Shown here: in pieces, positions 51,766 to 62,904 of the stretch
Numbering within the stretch: the first letter of the stretch is position 1
How the letters are laid out: the number at the start of each line of letters is the position of its first letter
Assembly (NCBI RefSeq): GCF_037076555.1
Contig: NZ_AP029023.1
Span: 1,984,001 to 2,048,000, forward strand
DNA: 64,000 bases
DNA from: Methylophilus sp. DW102
GTDB taxonomy: Bacteria > Pseudomonadota > Gammaproteobacteria > Burkholderiales > Methylophilaceae
Direction of reading: 5' to 3'
The notes under the pieces: model-generated
What the model was told of the DNA's origin: nothing
Database searches by the model: none
Seen by the model: only the letters and a program-made list of their open reading frames with translations
Translations under genes and position numbers: made by a program

Positions 51766-54198
51766 TTATGCCATCTCGGTCAGTTGTTTTTCGTAAATTG
51801 CCACTTGCTCGGCAGACGCTTTTTCAATGGTGATGTCCCCCATCAAATCGCCCAGACCCGCAGTGAGTGGATGCGCTGCAGCCACACGCACACAGCCTTT
51901 GGCAACGTGGTTATCCAGACGCGCTTTAAGCACAGCACTGCCTTTATCCTGACGGGCGACGACGATGTCGCCATCTTGCAAGCCAAGCTCTGCCAATTGG
52001 TCAGCATGCATCCGCGCCATCGGACGGATGTTGTATTTGGTTTTTTGCAAGGGCGCAGAACGGCGCACGATCGGGTCAGACTCGTATTGTGGAACTTCAC
52101 CAATTCGCTGCAGGCCTTGTTTCTTGATATTCACTTGAATTTCTACCAGCTCTTTGAGGTTGTTGTTGAGACTGCGCCAGACCACGGCCGAGGGTTTCTC
52201 ACCATTAAAGATGGCATTTTTCACTTCGTCGGAACTGTTGTATTCAAAGCCAGGCAAGTCCAGCGTATTTGCCAGCACACGCAGGACTTTCCAGCCTGGG
52301 CGCGCTTCGCCGAGAGGACGCGTCACAGCCTGGAAGCTCTGTACACGCCCTTCCATGCTCATAAAGCTGCCTGATGTCTCGGTGAATGGCGTGATCGGTA
52401 ACAGGATATCGGCGTTGTCGAGTGCTTCAGACTTGTAAGCCGTCAAAGCAATCACGCACTCGGCTTTGGCGATGGCATCGGCTGCCAGTGCGGCATGCTG
52501 ACAATCCAGCTCAGGTTCAATGTTGAGCAGCAGATACGCTTTGCGTGGCACTTCCAGCATGGCGCGCGCATGCATGCCAGTGGCTGTAGGCATGACACCC
52601 ATCAAATGCATGCCGGTACTGTTTGCCGCAGGTGGCAAAATACCGCCTTTCGCACCACTGATGCCGCCAATGGCTTCAGCCATACTGTACATTTCGGTAA
52701 AACGGGGATCACTCAAGGCCATATTGCCAAGAAAAATACCAACCTTGGGTGCAATCAGGATCAGATCGTCGCTGATACCTGCCAGGCACTCTGCAATTTT
52801 TTGCGTATTGGGACGCACCTGAATTTCTTCGAGTAACTTGTTCAGGGTGGGTGGCAAGCATAGTGACAGTTTTTGCAAGCCAGACATGGCTTTGAGGATC
52901 TGACCCAACACATTCACCATGTCGTTCGGGCGCACAATGACTTTATGTGCAATGTCCATCAATGGATCGTTATCGAGCGGGCTGACAATACATAATTCAG
53001 CCCCTCTGGAAACGGCCTTGCGGATACGTTGTGCCAGCAAAGGATGTTCATTGCGGATATTCGAACCAATCAGCAGGATGCGATCCAGCTCTTCGATTTC
53101 CTGAATATTGCAACCCATCCATGGGGTGCCGGTACGTTTGCCATCCAGGCGGAAGTCTGTCTGACGCAGGCGGTAATCGACATTGCCACAGCCCAGGCCA
53201 TCTGCCAGCTGCTTGATCAGGTAGCCTTCTTCCATGGTGCTATTCGGAGAAACCAGCACGCCCAAGGCATCGCCGCCATATTGTTTGGTAATGTCTTTGA
53301 GCTGACCCGCTGCAAACTCAATGGCTGTTTTCCAGTCAGTTTCCTGCCATTGCCCGTTGTGCTTGATCATGGGCACCTGGAGGCGGTCCGGACTGTTCAA
53401 GCCCTCGTAGGAGAAACGGTCACGGTCAGACAGCCAGCACTCGTTAATCGACTCTTTTTCACGCGGTAACACACGCATGACTTTATGATCTTTGACGTGG
53501 ACTTCAATGTGCGAGCCCAAGCCATCGTGCGGCGCAATCGAAGGTCTGCGCACCAGCTCCCAGCTGCGTGCAGAGTAACGGAAAGGCTTGCTGGTCAGCG
53601 CGCCTACCGGGCACAAATCAATAATATTGCCGCTGAGCTCAGAGTTCACAGACTGGTCAACATAAGCGGTAATCTCGGCATGCTCGCCACGATTGACCAA
53701 GCCCAGCTCCTGCATGCCGCCTACTTCTTTCAGGAAGCGCACACAGCGGGTACATTGGATACAACGGGTCATGTCAGTACTGACCAGCGGACCAATGTTT
53801 TTATTGAAGACCACACGTTTTTCTTCGGTATAGCGTGAGCCAGATGCGCCATAAGCGACGGCAATATCCTGCAAGTCACATTCACCGCCCTGGTCGCAAA
53901 TTGGGCAATCCAGCGGGTGGTTAATCAGCAAAAACTCCATCACGCTTTGCTGGGCTTCCACGGCAGACTTACTACGGGTGTAAATCTTCATGCCGTCCGC
54001 CACCGGGGTGGCACAGGCAGGCAATGGCTTATTGAATTTTTCTACCTGCACCAGACACATACGACAGTTGGCGGCCACCGACAGCTTTTTGTGGTAACAA
54101 AAACGCGGGATGGCGATCCCTGCCGCATCGGCCGCATCAATAATGGTGCTGCCATGTTCGACTTCTAGAGGTTTGCCGTCAATTTCGATGTTTAGCAT
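51766..54198 (-). CDS. nuoG: NADH-quinone oxidoreductase subunit G
   Basis: An 810-residue peripheral-arm subunit. The N-terminal ferredoxin domain holds a 2Fe-2S site ([15 protein letters not shown]...CATP), and the 4Fe-4S sites follow in [18 protein letters not shown] and [10 protein letters not shown]. The remainder is the molybdopterin-oxidoreductase-like domain without cofactor. Typical order and length. Confidence 0.96.
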   Translation of the reverse strand: MLNIEIDGKPLEVEHGSTIIDAADAAGIAIPRFCYHKKLSVAANCRMCLVQVEKFNKPLPACATPVADGMKIYTRSKSAVEAQQSVMEFLLINHPLDCPICDQGGECDLQDIAVAYGASGSRYTEEKRVVFNKNIGPLVSTDMTRCIQCTRCVRFLKEVGGMQELGLVNRGEHAEITAYVDQSVNSELSGNIIDLCPVGALTSKPFRYSARSWELVRRPSIAPHDGLGSHIEVHVKDHKVMRVLPREKESINECWLSDRDRFSYEGLNSPDRLQVPMIKHNGQWQETDWKTAIEFAAGQLKDITKQYGGDALGVLVSPNSTMEEGYLIKQLADGLGCGNVDYRLRQTDFRLDGKRTGTPWMGCNIQEIEELDRILLIGSNIRNEHPLLAQRIRKAVSRGAELCIVSPLDNDPLMDIAHKVIVRPNDMVNVLGQILKAMSGLQKLSLCLPPTLNKLLEEIQVRPNTQKIAECLAGISDDLILIAPKVGIFLGNMALSDPRFTEMYSMAEAIGGISGAKGGILPPAANSTGMHLMGVMPTATGMHARAMLEVPRKAYLLLNIEPELDCQHAALAADAIAKAECVIALTAYKSEALDNADILLPITPFTETSGSFMSMEGRVQSFQAVTRPLGEARPGWKVLRVLANTLDLPGFEYNSSDEVKNAIFNGEKPSAVVWRSLNNNLKELVEIQVNIKKQGLQRIGEVPQYESDPIVRRSAPLQKTKYNIRPMARMHADQLAELGLQDGDIVVARQDKGSAVLKARLDNHVAKGCVRVAAAHPLTAGLGDLMGDITIEKASAEQVAIYEKQLTEMA

Positions 54199-54224
54199 GT
54201 GATTACCGTTAAGCTTAAAACCGT

Positions 54225-55559
54225 TTATTTACCATCTACCATGGATTTGCCATGCTGGATGTAATACTCAAATTCGGGACGGAAGTGCTTGATGAAACTC
54301 AACACAGGCGTTGCTGCAGCATCGCCCAAAGCACAGATGGTTCGGCCAGAAATGTTGTTACTTAAATCAGTCAGCAAGTCGAGATCTTCCATCTTGCCTT
54401 TACCATCGACAATACGCTCGATAATGCGATACACCCAACCGGTGCCTTCGCGGCAAGGCGTGCATTGCCCACAGCTTTCTTCATAAAAGAAATAGCTCAA
54501 GCGCTTGAGTGTTTTCACCATGCAGGTGGTTTCGTCCATCACAATCATGGAACCCGCACCCAGGCTGGAGCCGGCTTTGCTCAAGCCATCATAGTCCATG
54601 GTGGCATTTTCAATGGCGCTCGCTGGCATGACCGCAGTGGAAGGGCCGCCAGGAATCACCGCTTTTAACTTGCGACCTTTCCAAACACCACCGGCCATGG
54701 CCAGCAGGTCCTTAAAAGGTGTCCCCATTTTGATCTCGTAGTTTCCTGGTTTTTCAACATGACCAGACACCGAGAACAACTTACTGCCACCAGAATTAGG
54801 CACGCCTAAATCAGCAAATGCCTGTCCGCCATGCTGCATGATCCAGGGGATAGAAGCATAGCTCTCGGTATTGTTGACGTTGGTCGGCTTACCAAATACA
54901 CCGTAGCTGGCCGGGAATGGGGGTTTGAAACGAGGCTGGCCTTTTTTGCCTTCAATCGACTCAATCAGGGCCGTTTCTTCACCGCAGATATAAGCACCGT
55001 ATCCATGGACAGCATAGAGATCAAAGCTAAATTCAGTGCCGAACAGGTTTTCACCCAGGTAGCCAGCTTCACGCGCCTCAGCTAACGCAGCCTCAAAAAT
55101 CTCATAATCCTGCCAGATTTCACCGTGGATATAGTTATACCCCACGCGAGCACCCAGCGTATAAGCGGCAATCGCCATGCCTTCGATTAACTGGTGCGGG
55201 TTATAACGGATAATGTCACGGTCTTTAAATGTGCCTGGCTCGCCTTCGTCAGTGTTGCAAACCAGATATTTGGTGCCGTCGTAATAACGCGGCATAAAGC
55301 TCCATTTGAGGCCAGTCGGGAAGCCTGCACCACCTCGACCACGCAGATTGGATACCTTGACCTGGCTGATGATATCCGGGGCCTTCACTTTTTCGGTCAC
55401 CAAGCGCTTGAGCTGGGCATAGCCGCCTAATTTCTCATACGTTGCCAGGGCGGCAGGGTTGTCTTCGCTAAGTGTGCGCAAAGTTACTAATGTCTGGCCG
55501 GCCAAATCAGTTTTGATCACTGGTTTACTATTCAAGGAAGCATTTGAAGTCTTAGCCAT
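54225..55559 (-). CDS. nuoF: NADH-quinone oxidoreductase subunit F
   Basis: A 444-residue subunit carrying FMN, the NADH site and cluster N3. [13 protein letters not shown] is the NADH/FMN loop and [12 protein letters not shown] the 4Fe-4S motif. It is the electron entry point of complex I, paired with NuoE. Confidence 0.97.
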   Translation of the reverse strand: MAKTSNASLNSKPVIKTDLAGQTLVTLRTLSEDNPAALATYEKLGGYAQLKRLVTEKVKAPDIISQVKVSNLRGRGGAGFPTGLKWSFMPRYYDGTKYLVCNTDEGEPGTFKDRDIIRYNPHQLIEGMAIAAYTLGARVGYNYIHGEIWQDYEIFEAALAEAREAGYLGENLFGTEFSFDLYAVHGYGAYICGEETALIESIEGKKGQPRFKPPFPASYGVFGKPTNVNNTESYASIPWIMQHGGQAFADLGVPNSGGSKLFSVSGHVEKPGNYEIKMGTPFKDLLAMAGGVWKGRKLKAVIPGGPSTAVMPASAIENATMDYDGLSKAGSSLGAGSMIVMDETTCMVKTLKRLSYFFYEESCGQCTPCREGTGWVYRIIERIVDGKGKMEDLDLLTDLSNNISGRTICALGDAAATPVLSFIKHFRPEFEYYIQHGKSMVDGK

Positions 55560-55569
55560 ATTCCGTATC

Positions 55570-56049
55570 CTAGCCCTTGTTTAGCTCGTTAATGAGGGCA
55601 TCCACTTTTTCGGTGGTCAGAAATTCATGCATTTCACTGTTATTCACATGTAGTAACGGTGCGCCACCGCAACAGCCCATACACTCGCCTTCTTTCAGGC
55701 AGAATTTACCATCCGCTGTGACTTCGTTGAAGCCCACACCCAACTTGTGCTGCAAGTGCTCGACAATCTCATCCGAGCCACGCAACATGCAAGAAATATT
55801 AGTACAGACTGTAATTTTGTATTTTCCGACTGGCTCGAGATCATACATATTGTAGAAGGTAGCGACTTCTAACGCCGCGATTTCCGGAATGCGCAAGTAC
55901 TTGGCTACTTCGGAAATACTTTCCTTGGATAACCAGCCACGCTCCATCTGGACGATGCGTAATGCAGACATCACCGCTGCCTGACGCCTGTCAGCTGGAT
56001 ATTTGGACAGTTCGTATTCAATCTTTTCAATCGATTCTGCACTGAGCAT
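55570..56049 (-). CDS. nuoE: NADH-quinone oxidoreductase subunit E
   Basis: A 159-residue thioredoxin-fold subunit with cluster N1a; the ligands are in CTNISC and CMGCC. It starts 47 bp after nuoD. Confidence 0.97.
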   Translation of the reverse strand: MLSAESIEKIEYELSKYPADRRQAAVMSALRIVQMERGWLSKESISEVAKYLRIPEIAALEVATFYNMYDLEPVGKYKITVCTNISCMLRGSDEIVEHLQHKLGVGFNEVTADGKFCLKEGECMGCCGGAPLLHVNNSEMHEFLTTEKVDALINELNKG

Positions 56050-56096
56050 GCTTTTACCTTACTATCTTTTCGATCCGCGCTATCACGTTGTTCGGA

Positions 56097-57350
56097 TTAT
56101 CTGTCGATCTCACCGAACACAATATCTTGTGTCCCAATGATGGCTACCAGGTCGGCGATCATGTGGCCTCTGGTCATCTCATCCAATGCAGCCAAATGGG
56201 CAAAGCCCGGCGCACGGATTTTCAGGCGGTAGGGTTTATTGGCACCATCTGAAACCATATAAATCCCGAACTCGCCTTTGGGATGCTCAACCGCAGCATA
56301 GGCCTCCCCTGCGGGAACATGGAAACCCTCGGTAAATAACTTGAAGTGGTGGATCAAGTCTTCCATATTGGTTTTCATGCCTTCGCGGTTTGGCGGGGCA
56401 ATCTTATTGTCATCTGTAATGACTGGCCCTGGGTTCTTGCGTAACCAGTCTATGCATTGTTTGATGATACGGTTGGATTGACGCATTTCTTCCACACGCA
56501 CCAGATACCGGTCATAACAGTCGCCATTGACGCCAATCGGGATATCAAAGTCCATCTTGTCATAGACTTCATAAGGCTGTTTCTTGCGTAAATCCCAGGC
56601 AATGCCAGAACCACGCAACATGGCACCGGTCATGCCCAATGCCAATGCGCGCTCCGGTGTCACCACGCCAATACCCACTGTCCGCTGCTTCCAGATACGG
56701 TTATCGGTTAACAGTGTTTCATATTCATCTACATAGGTCGGGAAGCGATTGGTAAAGTCTTCAATGAAATCCAGCATGGAACCCTGACGGTTTTCATTGA
56801 GCTTGTTAATTTCTTCTGCACTACGGAATTTGGTGGTTTCGTGTTGCGGCATTTTTTCCGGCAGGTCACGATATACGCCACCCGGGCGGTAATACGCCGC
56901 ATGCATACGGGCGCCAGACACGGCCTCATACACATCAAACAAATCTTCACGCTCGCGGAACGCGTACAGGAAAACCGTCATGGCGCCGACGTCCAGCGCA
57001 TGTGCGCCCAGCCACAGCAAGTGGTTGAGAATACGGGTAATTTCGTCGAACATGACGCGGATATACTGCGCGCGCACTGGCACCTCAATGCCGAGCATTT
57101 TTTCAATTGCCATGACATAGGCGTGCTCATTGGCCATCATGGAGACATAATCCAGCCTGTCCATGTAAGGCACACTTTGCAAATAAGTACGGTTCTCAGC
57201 CAGTTTTTCAGTGGCACGGTGCAGCAGGCCAATGTGTGGATCGGCGCGCTGGATCACTTCACCATCCAGCTCCAGCACCAGACGCAACACACCGTGTGCC
57301 GCAGGGTGCTGCGGGCCGAAGTTCATCGTATAATTCTTAATTTCAGCCAT
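56097..57350 (-). CDS. nuoD: NADH-quinone oxidoreductase subunit D
   Basis: A 417-residue subunit, homologous to the large subunit of NiFe hydrogenases but lacking NiFe, that lines the quinone site. The start at 57350 ([20 protein letters not shown]) is preferred over 57359 because GAGG lies about 10 bp upstream of it and family N-termini begin there. The quinone-site histidine lies in [10 protein letters not shown]. Confidence 0.96.
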   Translation of the reverse strand: MAEIKNYTMNFGPQHPAAHGVLRLVLELDGEVIQRADPHIGLLHRATEKLAENRTYLQSVPYMDRLDYVSMMANEHAYVMAIEKMLGIEVPVRAQYIRVMFDEITRILNHLLWLGAHALDVGAMTVFLYAFREREDLFDVYEAVSGARMHAAYYRPGGVYRDLPEKMPQHETTKFRSAEEINKLNENRQGSMLDFIEDFTNRFPTYVDEYETLLTDNRIWKQRTVGIGVVTPERALALGMTGAMLRGSGIAWDLRKKQPYEVYDKMDFDIPIGVNGDCYDRYLVRVEEMRQSNRIIKQCIDWLRKNPGPVITDDNKIAPPNREGMKTNMEDLIHHFKLFTEGFHVPAGEAYAAVEHPKGEFGIYMVSDGANKPYRLKIRAPGFAHLAALDEMTRGHMIADLVAIIGTQDIVFGEIDR

Positions 57351-57466
57351 ACTAACCATTCCTCAGCTTGCAAGATTCAGCCCAAAACAAGGCGGAATTG
57401 CACAGACTGTATGAGTCAATACGGCAAGCAATGACAACGCCGCATTGGATTGAAGCTTGCAAGTGA

Positions 57467-58063
57467 TTAGCCATGGTGAGCACCTTCATCACGAATAATC
57501 CTTGGCACATTATTGCGCAACTCTACCGACACTGGCTGATAGATGACGCGCTGCTGAACAGGGTCATAACGCATTTCAACGTTACCAATCATGGGGAAGT
57601 CTTTACGGAAAGGATGACCGACAAAACCGTAATCTGTCAGCAAACGACGCAAATCGGGGTGATTTTCAAACATGATGCCGTAGAGGTCAAAGGCTTCACG
57701 CTCAAACCAGTTGGCGACCGGCCAGATATCGACCAAGGTCGGAAATACAGGAAAGTCATCGTCAGCTGCAAACGCACGGATACGCACACGCTGATTCAAA
57801 CTGACCGAAAGCAAATGTAGCACCACAGCAAAGCGCTGACCTTCCCAGCGGCCATCACCATATTCCAGATAATCCACACCACACAAATCAATGAGTTGCT
57901 CAAATTTGAGCTCCGCATGGGTTTTCAATTTTTCAGCCACGGCCAGCAGATGTTTCACATGGACTTCCACCGTGAGTTCACCCAGCTGTTGCTCCAGCCT
58001 GACCACCCCTTCACCCAAGGCTAACTTGAGCTGAGCAGACAAATGTTCGAGTTTTGCAGACAT
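57467..58063 (-). CDS. nuoC: NADH-quinone oxidoreductase subunit C
   Basis: A 198-residue peripheral-arm subunit; [29 protein letters not shown] is the family signature. It is a separate gene from nuoD (not fused), with a 116-bp gap before nuoD. Confidence 0.96.
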   Translation of the reverse strand: MSAKLEHLSAQLKLALGEGVVRLEQQLGELTVEVHVKHLLAVAEKLKTHAELKFEQLIDLCGVDYLEYGDGRWEGQRFAVVLHLLSVSLNQRVRIRAFAADDDFPVFPTLVDIWPVANWFEREAFDLYGIMFENHPDLRRLLTDYGFVGHPFRKDFPMIGNVEMRYDPVQQRVIYQPVSVELRNNVPRIIRDEGAHHG

Positions 58064-58106
58064 AGTTATTTTCTAGGGCTTAGTATGTTGTCAGAGCGCG
58101 TCACCA

Positions 58107-58586
58107 TCAGGTTCTGGCAATCGTATTGGTACGCTTGATTTTCTTTTGCAGCTGGATAATGCCGTACAGCAAGGCTTCTGCAGTTGGCGGACAACCAGGC
58201 ACATACACATCCACCGGCACAATCCGGTCACAACCACGCACGACTGCATAAGAATAATGGTAATAGCCACCGCCGTTAGCACAGCTGCCCATGGAAATTA
58301 CCCAGCGCGGTTCTGCCATCTGGTCATACACTTTGCGCAGCGCAGGCGCCATTTTGTTCACCAGCGTGCCCGCCACAATCATCACGTCAGACTGACGTGG
58401 GCTGGGCCTGAACACAATCCCGAAACGGTCCAGATCGTAACGCGAAGCGCCGGCATGCATCATTTCAACCGCACAGCAAGCCAGACCGAACGTCATCGGC
58501 CACAATGAACCGGTACGGGTGTAATTAATCACCGTATCCAGCGTGGTGGTAACAAAGCCTTTTTCTAATACGCCTTCAATGCTCAT
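58107..58586 (-). CDS. nuoB: NADH-quinone oxidoreductase subunit B
   Basis: A 159-residue subunit that carries the terminal 4Fe-4S cluster N2. Ligands lie in [15 protein letters not shown] and VPGCPP. It hands electrons to the quinone at the NuoB-NuoD interface. Confidence 0.97.
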   Translation of the reverse strand: MSIEGVLEKGFVTTTLDTVINYTRTGSLWPMTFGLACCAVEMMHAGASRYDLDRFGIVFRPSPRQSDVMIVAGTLVNKMAPALRKVYDQMAEPRWVISMGSCANGGGYYHYSYAVVRGCDRIVPVDVYVPGCPPTAEALLYGIIQLQKKIKRTNTIART

Positions 58587-58592
58587 TTTGCA

Positions 58593-58970
58593 TCAATCCC
58601 ATTCAAGGGCGCCCTTCATCCATTCAAAGATGAAGCCGACCACCAATACAAACAAAAAGACCATCATTGCCCAAAAACCGGCAGACCCAATTTCTTGAAT
58701 CACTACGGCCCAAGGGAAAAGAAAAGCGATTTCGAGATCAAACAGGATAAATAGAATAGCGACGAGGTAATAGCGCACGTCAAACTTCATGCGCGCATCT
58801 TCAAAGGCTTCAAAGCCACATTCGTATGGAGAGTTTTTTTCCGCATCAGGTTTGTGCGGAGAGAGAATTTTACCGGCAAGCAACGGACCAAGACCAACGC
58901 CCAGCCCCACCAGGATAAACATCAAAATCGGGAAATAGTTTTCTAACACTGATTTGCCTTCATCGATCAT
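58593..58970 (-). CDS. nuoA: NADH-quinone oxidoreductase subunit A
   Basis: A 125-residue three-helix subunit, first gene of the nuo operon. [32 protein letters not shown] is the diagnostic stretch. It begins 92 bp after a tRNA-Leu gene, which suggests the operon is read from upstream of the tRNA or from a promoter just after it. Confidence 0.97.
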   Translation of the reverse strand: MIDEGKSVLENYFPILMFILVGLGVGLGPLLAGKILSPHKPDAEKNSPYECGFEAFEDARMKFDVRYYLVAILFILFDLEIAFLFPWAVVIQEIGSAGFWAMMVFLFVLVVGFIFEWMKGALEWD

Positions 58971-59062
58971 GTTAACAAGTTATTTCAATGCAGCTAGCCG
59001 CCCATTAAAACACTCCCAAACCATCTATTCCCTGCCAGAGCAAAGTTGCAAGCAACTCTATC

Positions 59063-59147
59063 TGGTGCCGTCGGCGAGACTCGAACTCGCACGACTTTCG
59101 TCACTACCCCCTCAAGATAGCGTGTCTACCAATTTCACCACGACGGC
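59063..59147 (-). tRNA. leuU: tRNA-Leu (anticodon GAG)
   Basis: On the minus strand the gene runs GCCGTCG...CGACGGC, with discriminator A and an encoded CCA (59065-59063). The anticodon stem is CTATC / GGTAG with loop TTGAGGG, anticodon GAG. A long variable arm, as required for a leucine tRNA, is present. It lies between secG and nuoA. Confidence 0.95.
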
Positions 59148-59153
59148 CAATGT

Positions 59154-59498
59154 TTAGTTAGGAATATCTTTGGGTGTATTTTCAACCGGCTTGGCCACTT
59201 CTATAGCCTCACCTTTGGCCGGAGCCTGTTGGGTCACTGTGGATTTAACCACACTGCCAGAACTTGCTTTATGGCTGGACATAAAGGCCAGCGTCAAGCT
59301 AGTTGCAAAAAACACTGAAATAAAAATCGATGTCAGCTTGCTCAGCAAGTTAGAGGACCCAGACACGCCGAATAGACTTCCGGAGGCTCCACTGCCAAAA
59401 GCGGCGCCCATATCGGCACCCTTACCATGCTGCAATAAGACCAGGCCAATCACGGCAGCAGCTGCCAGCACATGAATGACGAGAATGACGTTTTCCAT
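59154..59498 (-). CDS. secG: Preprotein translocase subunit SecG
   Basis: A 114-residue protein with two helices (VILVIHVLAAAAVIGLVLL and ILTSIFISVFFATSLTLAFM-like segments) separated by the conserved loop QHGKGADMGAAFGSGASGSLFGVSG. The C-terminal tail is Lys/Pro-rich and longer than in E. coli. It supports SecYE in protein export. Confidence 0.95.
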   Translation of the reverse strand: MENVILVIHVLAAAAVIGLVLLQHGKGADMGAAFGSGASGSLFGVSGSSNLLSKLTSIFISVFFATSLTLAFMSSHKASSGSVVKSTVTQQAPAKGEAIEVAKPVENTPKDIPN

Positions 59499-59550
59499 AT
59501 TTCTTTAATCCATTAAGTAATAACGATTTGGCTTTTGGCTCTTTCGCTAT

Positions 59551-60360
59551 CTAGATGACGCTATTTTCAGGGACGGCCTGACATATTTTTATAAATTGCT
59601 CTGCATCTAGCGAGCAACGACCGACCAGCGCGCCATCAATTTCCTTCTGATTCAACAATTGTACCGCATTTTGCGGGTTTACGCTGCCCCCGTAGAGGAT
59701 TTTTAGCGTGTCCGCCGCCGTTTTATCGGAGGCGGCAACCGACTCTCGAATAAACTGGTGCATGGCGACTGCCTGCTCCGAAGTGGCCGCCAACCCGGTG
59801 CCAATCGCCCAGATCGGCTCATAAGAAACAATGCTGCCCGCAAAGGCCTCTCCGCCAAATAAGCGGATGATGGTTTCCAGCTGCTTGCCAACCACACGTT
59901 CCATAACGCCTGCTTCACGCTCCAGCAGCGTTTCACCCACACATAAAATAGGTGTTAAGCCATGCCGTTTGGCCATCATAAATTTTTCAGCAATGTTTTC
60001 ATCGGACTCACAATAAGCCGTGCTGCGCTCCGAGTGGCCAATAATCACATACCTGGCGCCAAAATCGGTCAGCATTTGCGCCCCTACTTCACCGGTGTAG
60101 GCACCTTCCTCATATTTCGCAACATTTTGTGCGCCCCAAGCGACAGAAGTTCCCGTCAACAGGGTTTGAATTTGCGCAAGATAGGGATAAGGCACGCAGA
60201 CCACGACCTCAGTGCGCGTACAAGCGGCCAAAGCTGGCAGGTAGGCCTGAATCAATTGCTGGTTACGCATGAGATTGCCATGCATTTTCCAGTTGGCAAC
60301 CACCAGTTTTCTTGAGGCGAGGGATATTGGAGTAGATGAAACAGTGCTGGTGCTAGACAT
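59551..60360 (-). CDS. tpiA: Triosephosphate isomerase
   Basis: A 269-residue TIM-barrel enzyme interconverting dihydroxyacetone phosphate and glyceraldehyde 3-phosphate. Active-site signatures are VANWKMHGN (catalytic Lys), IIGHSERS (His) and VSYEPIWAIGTG (catalytic Glu), with the phosphate loop GGSVN. The N-terminus carries about 14 extra Ser/Thr-rich residues before the barrel. It heads the tpiA-secG-tRNA-nuo gene string. Confidence 0.97.
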   Translation of the reverse strand: MSSTSTVSSTPISLASRKLVVANWKMHGNLMRNQQLIQAYLPALAACTRTEVVVCVPYPYLAQIQTLLTGTSVAWGAQNVAKYEEGAYTGEVGAQMLTDFGARYVIIGHSERSTAYCESDENIAEKFMMAKRHGLTPILCVGETLLEREAGVMERVVGKQLETIIRLFGGEAFAGSIVSYEPIWAIGTGLAATSEQAVAMHQFIRESVAASDKTAADTLKILYGGSVNPQNAVQLLNQKEIDGALVGRCSLDAEQFIKICQAVPENSVI

Positions 60361-60527
60361 GCAGAATTAAGCTCGCAGAGGCATGATGTGGATGCATATA
60401 TAACGAGCCAGAGAGGCCCGCAAATATTCGGTTGTGCGGATTTTACGCTCGCGCCTCCTGAGCAGCAAGCATTAGTCGTCAAGTAGAGCGCGTCTACCCC
60501 GTCAACACAAGGTAGACACGAGTACAA

Positions 60528-61607
60528 TCACGCACTTAAGAAAGGATAGTCGGTGTAGCCATGCTCGGTACCGCCGTAAAACGTTTTGGAATCAGCCTCA
60601 TTCAGGGGAGCATTTTTTGCAAACCGCTCAACCAGATCCGGGTTGGCAATAAACGGAACACCATAAGCGACTGCATCTGCATGGCCACTGGCAATCGCCG
60701 CATTCCCGCGCGCCTTGTCATAACTCAGGTTTGCGATATAACTACCCTTAAATAATTTACGCATCGCCGCAAAATCAAATGGCTCAGCTTTGCCACCGCC
60801 ATGAATGCCCCCTTCCACCACATGCAGATAGGCCAGATTGAAGCGATTCAGGGCATCCGTGACATGATTAAATGTTTGCTGCGCCTGACTATCATGCATA
60901 TCATTAAACGGGTTCACCGGTGACAATCGCACACCCACTTTTTCTGCGCCTATTGTATCCACCACCGCCTGCACCACCTCGAGCAGTAATCGCATACGGT
61001 TTTCTACCGGCCCGCCATATTGATCCTGGCGCTGATTGCTACCGTCGCGCAAAAACTGGTCTAGCAGATAACCATTGGCCGCATGCACTTCTACACCATC
61101 AAAACCCGCTGCAATGGCACATTTTGTGGCATGAATATAATCCTGCACGATGACAGCCAATTCGGACACCTCCAGTGCGCGCGGGGTCACGTAATCTTGT
61201 AAACCCTGGTAGGTAAATGCCTGGCCGGCAGGCTTAATTGCTGAAGGCGCCACTGGCAATGCCTGATTGGGTAACAGGCTGGGGTGTGAAATACGGCCTA
61301 CATGCCACAACTGAATGACGATTTTTCCGTCCTTGGCATGCACAGCATCAGTCACTTTTTTCCAACCAGCCACCTGCGCATCAGTATAAATGCCTGGCAA
61401 AGCAGGATAGCCATGCGCCATCGGTGAGATCGGGGTCGCTTCGGTAATAATCAGCCCGGCAGTCGCCCGCTGCTCATAATAGGTGACATTCATTGCTTGT
61501 GGTACACCGCCCTCGCCTGCACGGTTACGTGTCAGTGGGGCCATTGCAATACGGTTTTTGATCTCAATGCTGCCCAGTTTGCCCGGGGAAAATAAATCCA
61601 ATGTCAT
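60528..61607 (-). CDS. Old yellow enzyme family NADH:flavin oxidoreductase / alkene reductase
   Basis: A 359-residue FMN-dependent TIM-barrel enzyme. IAMAPLTRNRAGEGG is the start-of-barrel signature and the active-site region is FDGVEVHAANGYLLDQFLRDGSNQR, where the His-Ala-Ala-Asn (HAAN) form binds the substrate. Members reduce activated alkenes, nitroesters or N-ethylmaleimide. The gene is downstream of yceI behind a hairpin, in a group that suggests electrophile or quinone stress. Confidence 0.93.
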   Translation of the reverse strand: MTLDLFSPGKLGSIEIKNRIAMAPLTRNRAGEGGVPQAMNVTYYEQRATAGLIITEATPISPMAHGYPALPGIYTDAQVAGWKKVTDAVHAKDGKIVIQLWHVGRISHPSLLPNQALPVAPSAIKPAGQAFTYQGLQDYVTPRALEVSELAVIVQDYIHATKCAIAAGFDGVEVHAANGYLLDQFLRDGSNQRQDQYGGPVENRMRLLLEVVQAVVDTIGAEKVGVRLSPVNPFNDMHDSQAQQTFNHVTDALNRFNLAYLHVVEGGIHGGGKAEPFDFAAMRKLFKGSYIANLSYDKARGNAAIASGHADAVAYGVPFIANPDLVERFAKNAPLNEADSKTFYGGTEHGYTDYPFLSA

Positions 61608-61640
61608 ACTCGCTCCTCATTCCCTGCATACAATAAACAT

Positions 61641-61663
61641 TGCGCGGACAAAACGTCCGCGCA
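61641..61663 (-). terminator. Hairpin between yceI and the old yellow enzyme gene
   Basis: A perfect 9-bp stem TGCGCGGAC / GTCCGCGCA with a 5-nt loop sits 12 bp beyond the yceI stop. The T-tract on the minus strand is weak, so it may attenuate only. Confidence 0.55.
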
Positions 61664-61674
61664 TGGATTTAAAA

Positions 61675-62247
61675 TTATTTTGCTTTCACACCTTCAACCA
61701 ACAAGGTTATTTCAATGTCGTCACCGACCGGCGCATTGGCGCCCGTCGCCCAGCCAAAACCATAATCAGAAGCTTTGATAGTCAAATGCCCCTCAAAACC
61801 TGCGCGCTGGCCACCCCATGGATCGGCGCCATAGCCCAACACTTTCACGGGAATATCCACCAGTTTGGTCACGCCATGCATGGTCAGCTTACCCTGCATC
61901 ACTGCCTGCGTCTGGTTGCTGGCCGTGATCTTGGTGCTCTCAAACAAAATCTGGGTATATTTGCCCACATCCAGATACTTATCCGCCTTGATATGTTCAT
62001 CACGTTTGCCAAACCCAGTATTCACACTGCTGACATTGATCGCAGCACGTACGGTCGCCGTATTCAGATTGGTAGGATCCAGGGTAATGACGCCACTGAC
62101 ATCATTAAAAGTCCCTGAAGTTTTGGAAACAACATGACGGATACTGAAATTGGCAAAACTGTGGGTGCCATCGATATTGTAGGTATCGGTCACCGCCCAG
62201 GCCTGAGTAGCAATCATCAAGCCGAGCGTCAAAATTAACTTTTTCAC
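61675..62247 (-). CDS. YceI family periplasmic protein
   Basis: A 190-residue lipocalin-like protein with signal peptide (MKKLILTLGLMIATQAWA). The family marks DGTHSFANFSIRHVVSKTSGTFNDVSG and GYGADPWGGQRAGFEG are clear. YceI proteins bind isoprenoid quinones or similar amphiphiles. AAGGAG precedes the start. Confidence 0.93.
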   Translation of the reverse strand: MKKLILTLGLMIATQAWAVTDTYNIDGTHSFANFSIRHVVSKTSGTFNDVSGVITLDPTNLNTATVRAAINVSSVNTGFGKRDEHIKADKYLDVGKYTQILFESTKITASNQTQAVMQGKLTMHGVTKLVDIPVKVLGYGADPWGGQRAGFEGHLTIKASDYGFGWATGANAPVGDDIEITLLVEGVKAK

Positions 62248-62300
62248 TGAGTTCTCCTTGTTAGATCGTGAATTAGGATAGGTTTTTAATGAGGCCGTAG

Positions 62301-62873
62301 TTAAGCGGCTTTCGCAAAACGTAACGCAACACTGGCCACACGTTCACCCAGGTGCTCTGCCGTGAGCAGGTCACTCTGAATCGGCGCCAAGTCCGGGCCC
62401 TGGTCAGCATTCGCCTGCGCCATGGCACCTAAAAAGCTGCCCAAACGGTTTAAGTCGTTGACCGAACCATTACTGTTATTGTTCCCCGGCAGCAAATCCT
62501 GGCCTACCCAAATCATGCCATGCTGTGCGGCAAACACAGCCAACTGGATCAAGGTACTAAGCTTGTCACCACTCTGGCTGGCAGAAGTGGTAAAGCCAGC
62601 CGCAATCTTGTCTTTCCAGTCACGGGTATACCAGGCCTTGGAGCTGGCATCCATAAAGGTTTTAAACTGGCCTGAAGCCGAACCCATATAGGTTGGGCTG
62701 CCAAAGATAATGGCGTCGCTGGCCTTGAGCAGATCCCACTGCTGCTGCGCCTCATCCACAGTTAACAGATTGACGGTCACACCCGCAACCTTTTGCGCGC
62801 CACGGGCCACGGCTTTGGCTTGCTCAGCGGTATGACCATACCCACTGTGATAAACAATTGAAACTTGAGTCAT
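62301..62873 (-). CDS. Flavodoxin-fold NAD(P)H:quinone oxidoreductase-like protein
   Basis: A 190-residue protein with the flavodoxin P-loop-like start IVYHSGYGHTAEQAKAVARG, FGSPTYMGSASGQFKTFMD and a flavin-loop GGDKLSTLIQL-like region. It resembles WrbA-type quinone reductases in fold. AAAGGAGC precedes the start, 31 bp after pirin. Confidence 0.88.
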   Translation of the reverse strand: MTQVSIVYHSGYGHTAEQAKAVARGAQKVAGVTVNLLTVDEAQQQWDLLKASDAIIFGSPTYMGSASGQFKTFMDASSKAWYTRDWKDKIAAGFTTSASQSGDKLSTLIQLAVFAAQHGMIWVGQDLLPGNNNSNGSVNDLNRLGSFLGAMAQANADQGPDLAPIQSDLLTAEHLGERVASVALRFAKAA

Positions 62874-62904
62874 GTCATTGCTCCTTTAAAAAATGTAAAA
62901 ACGA

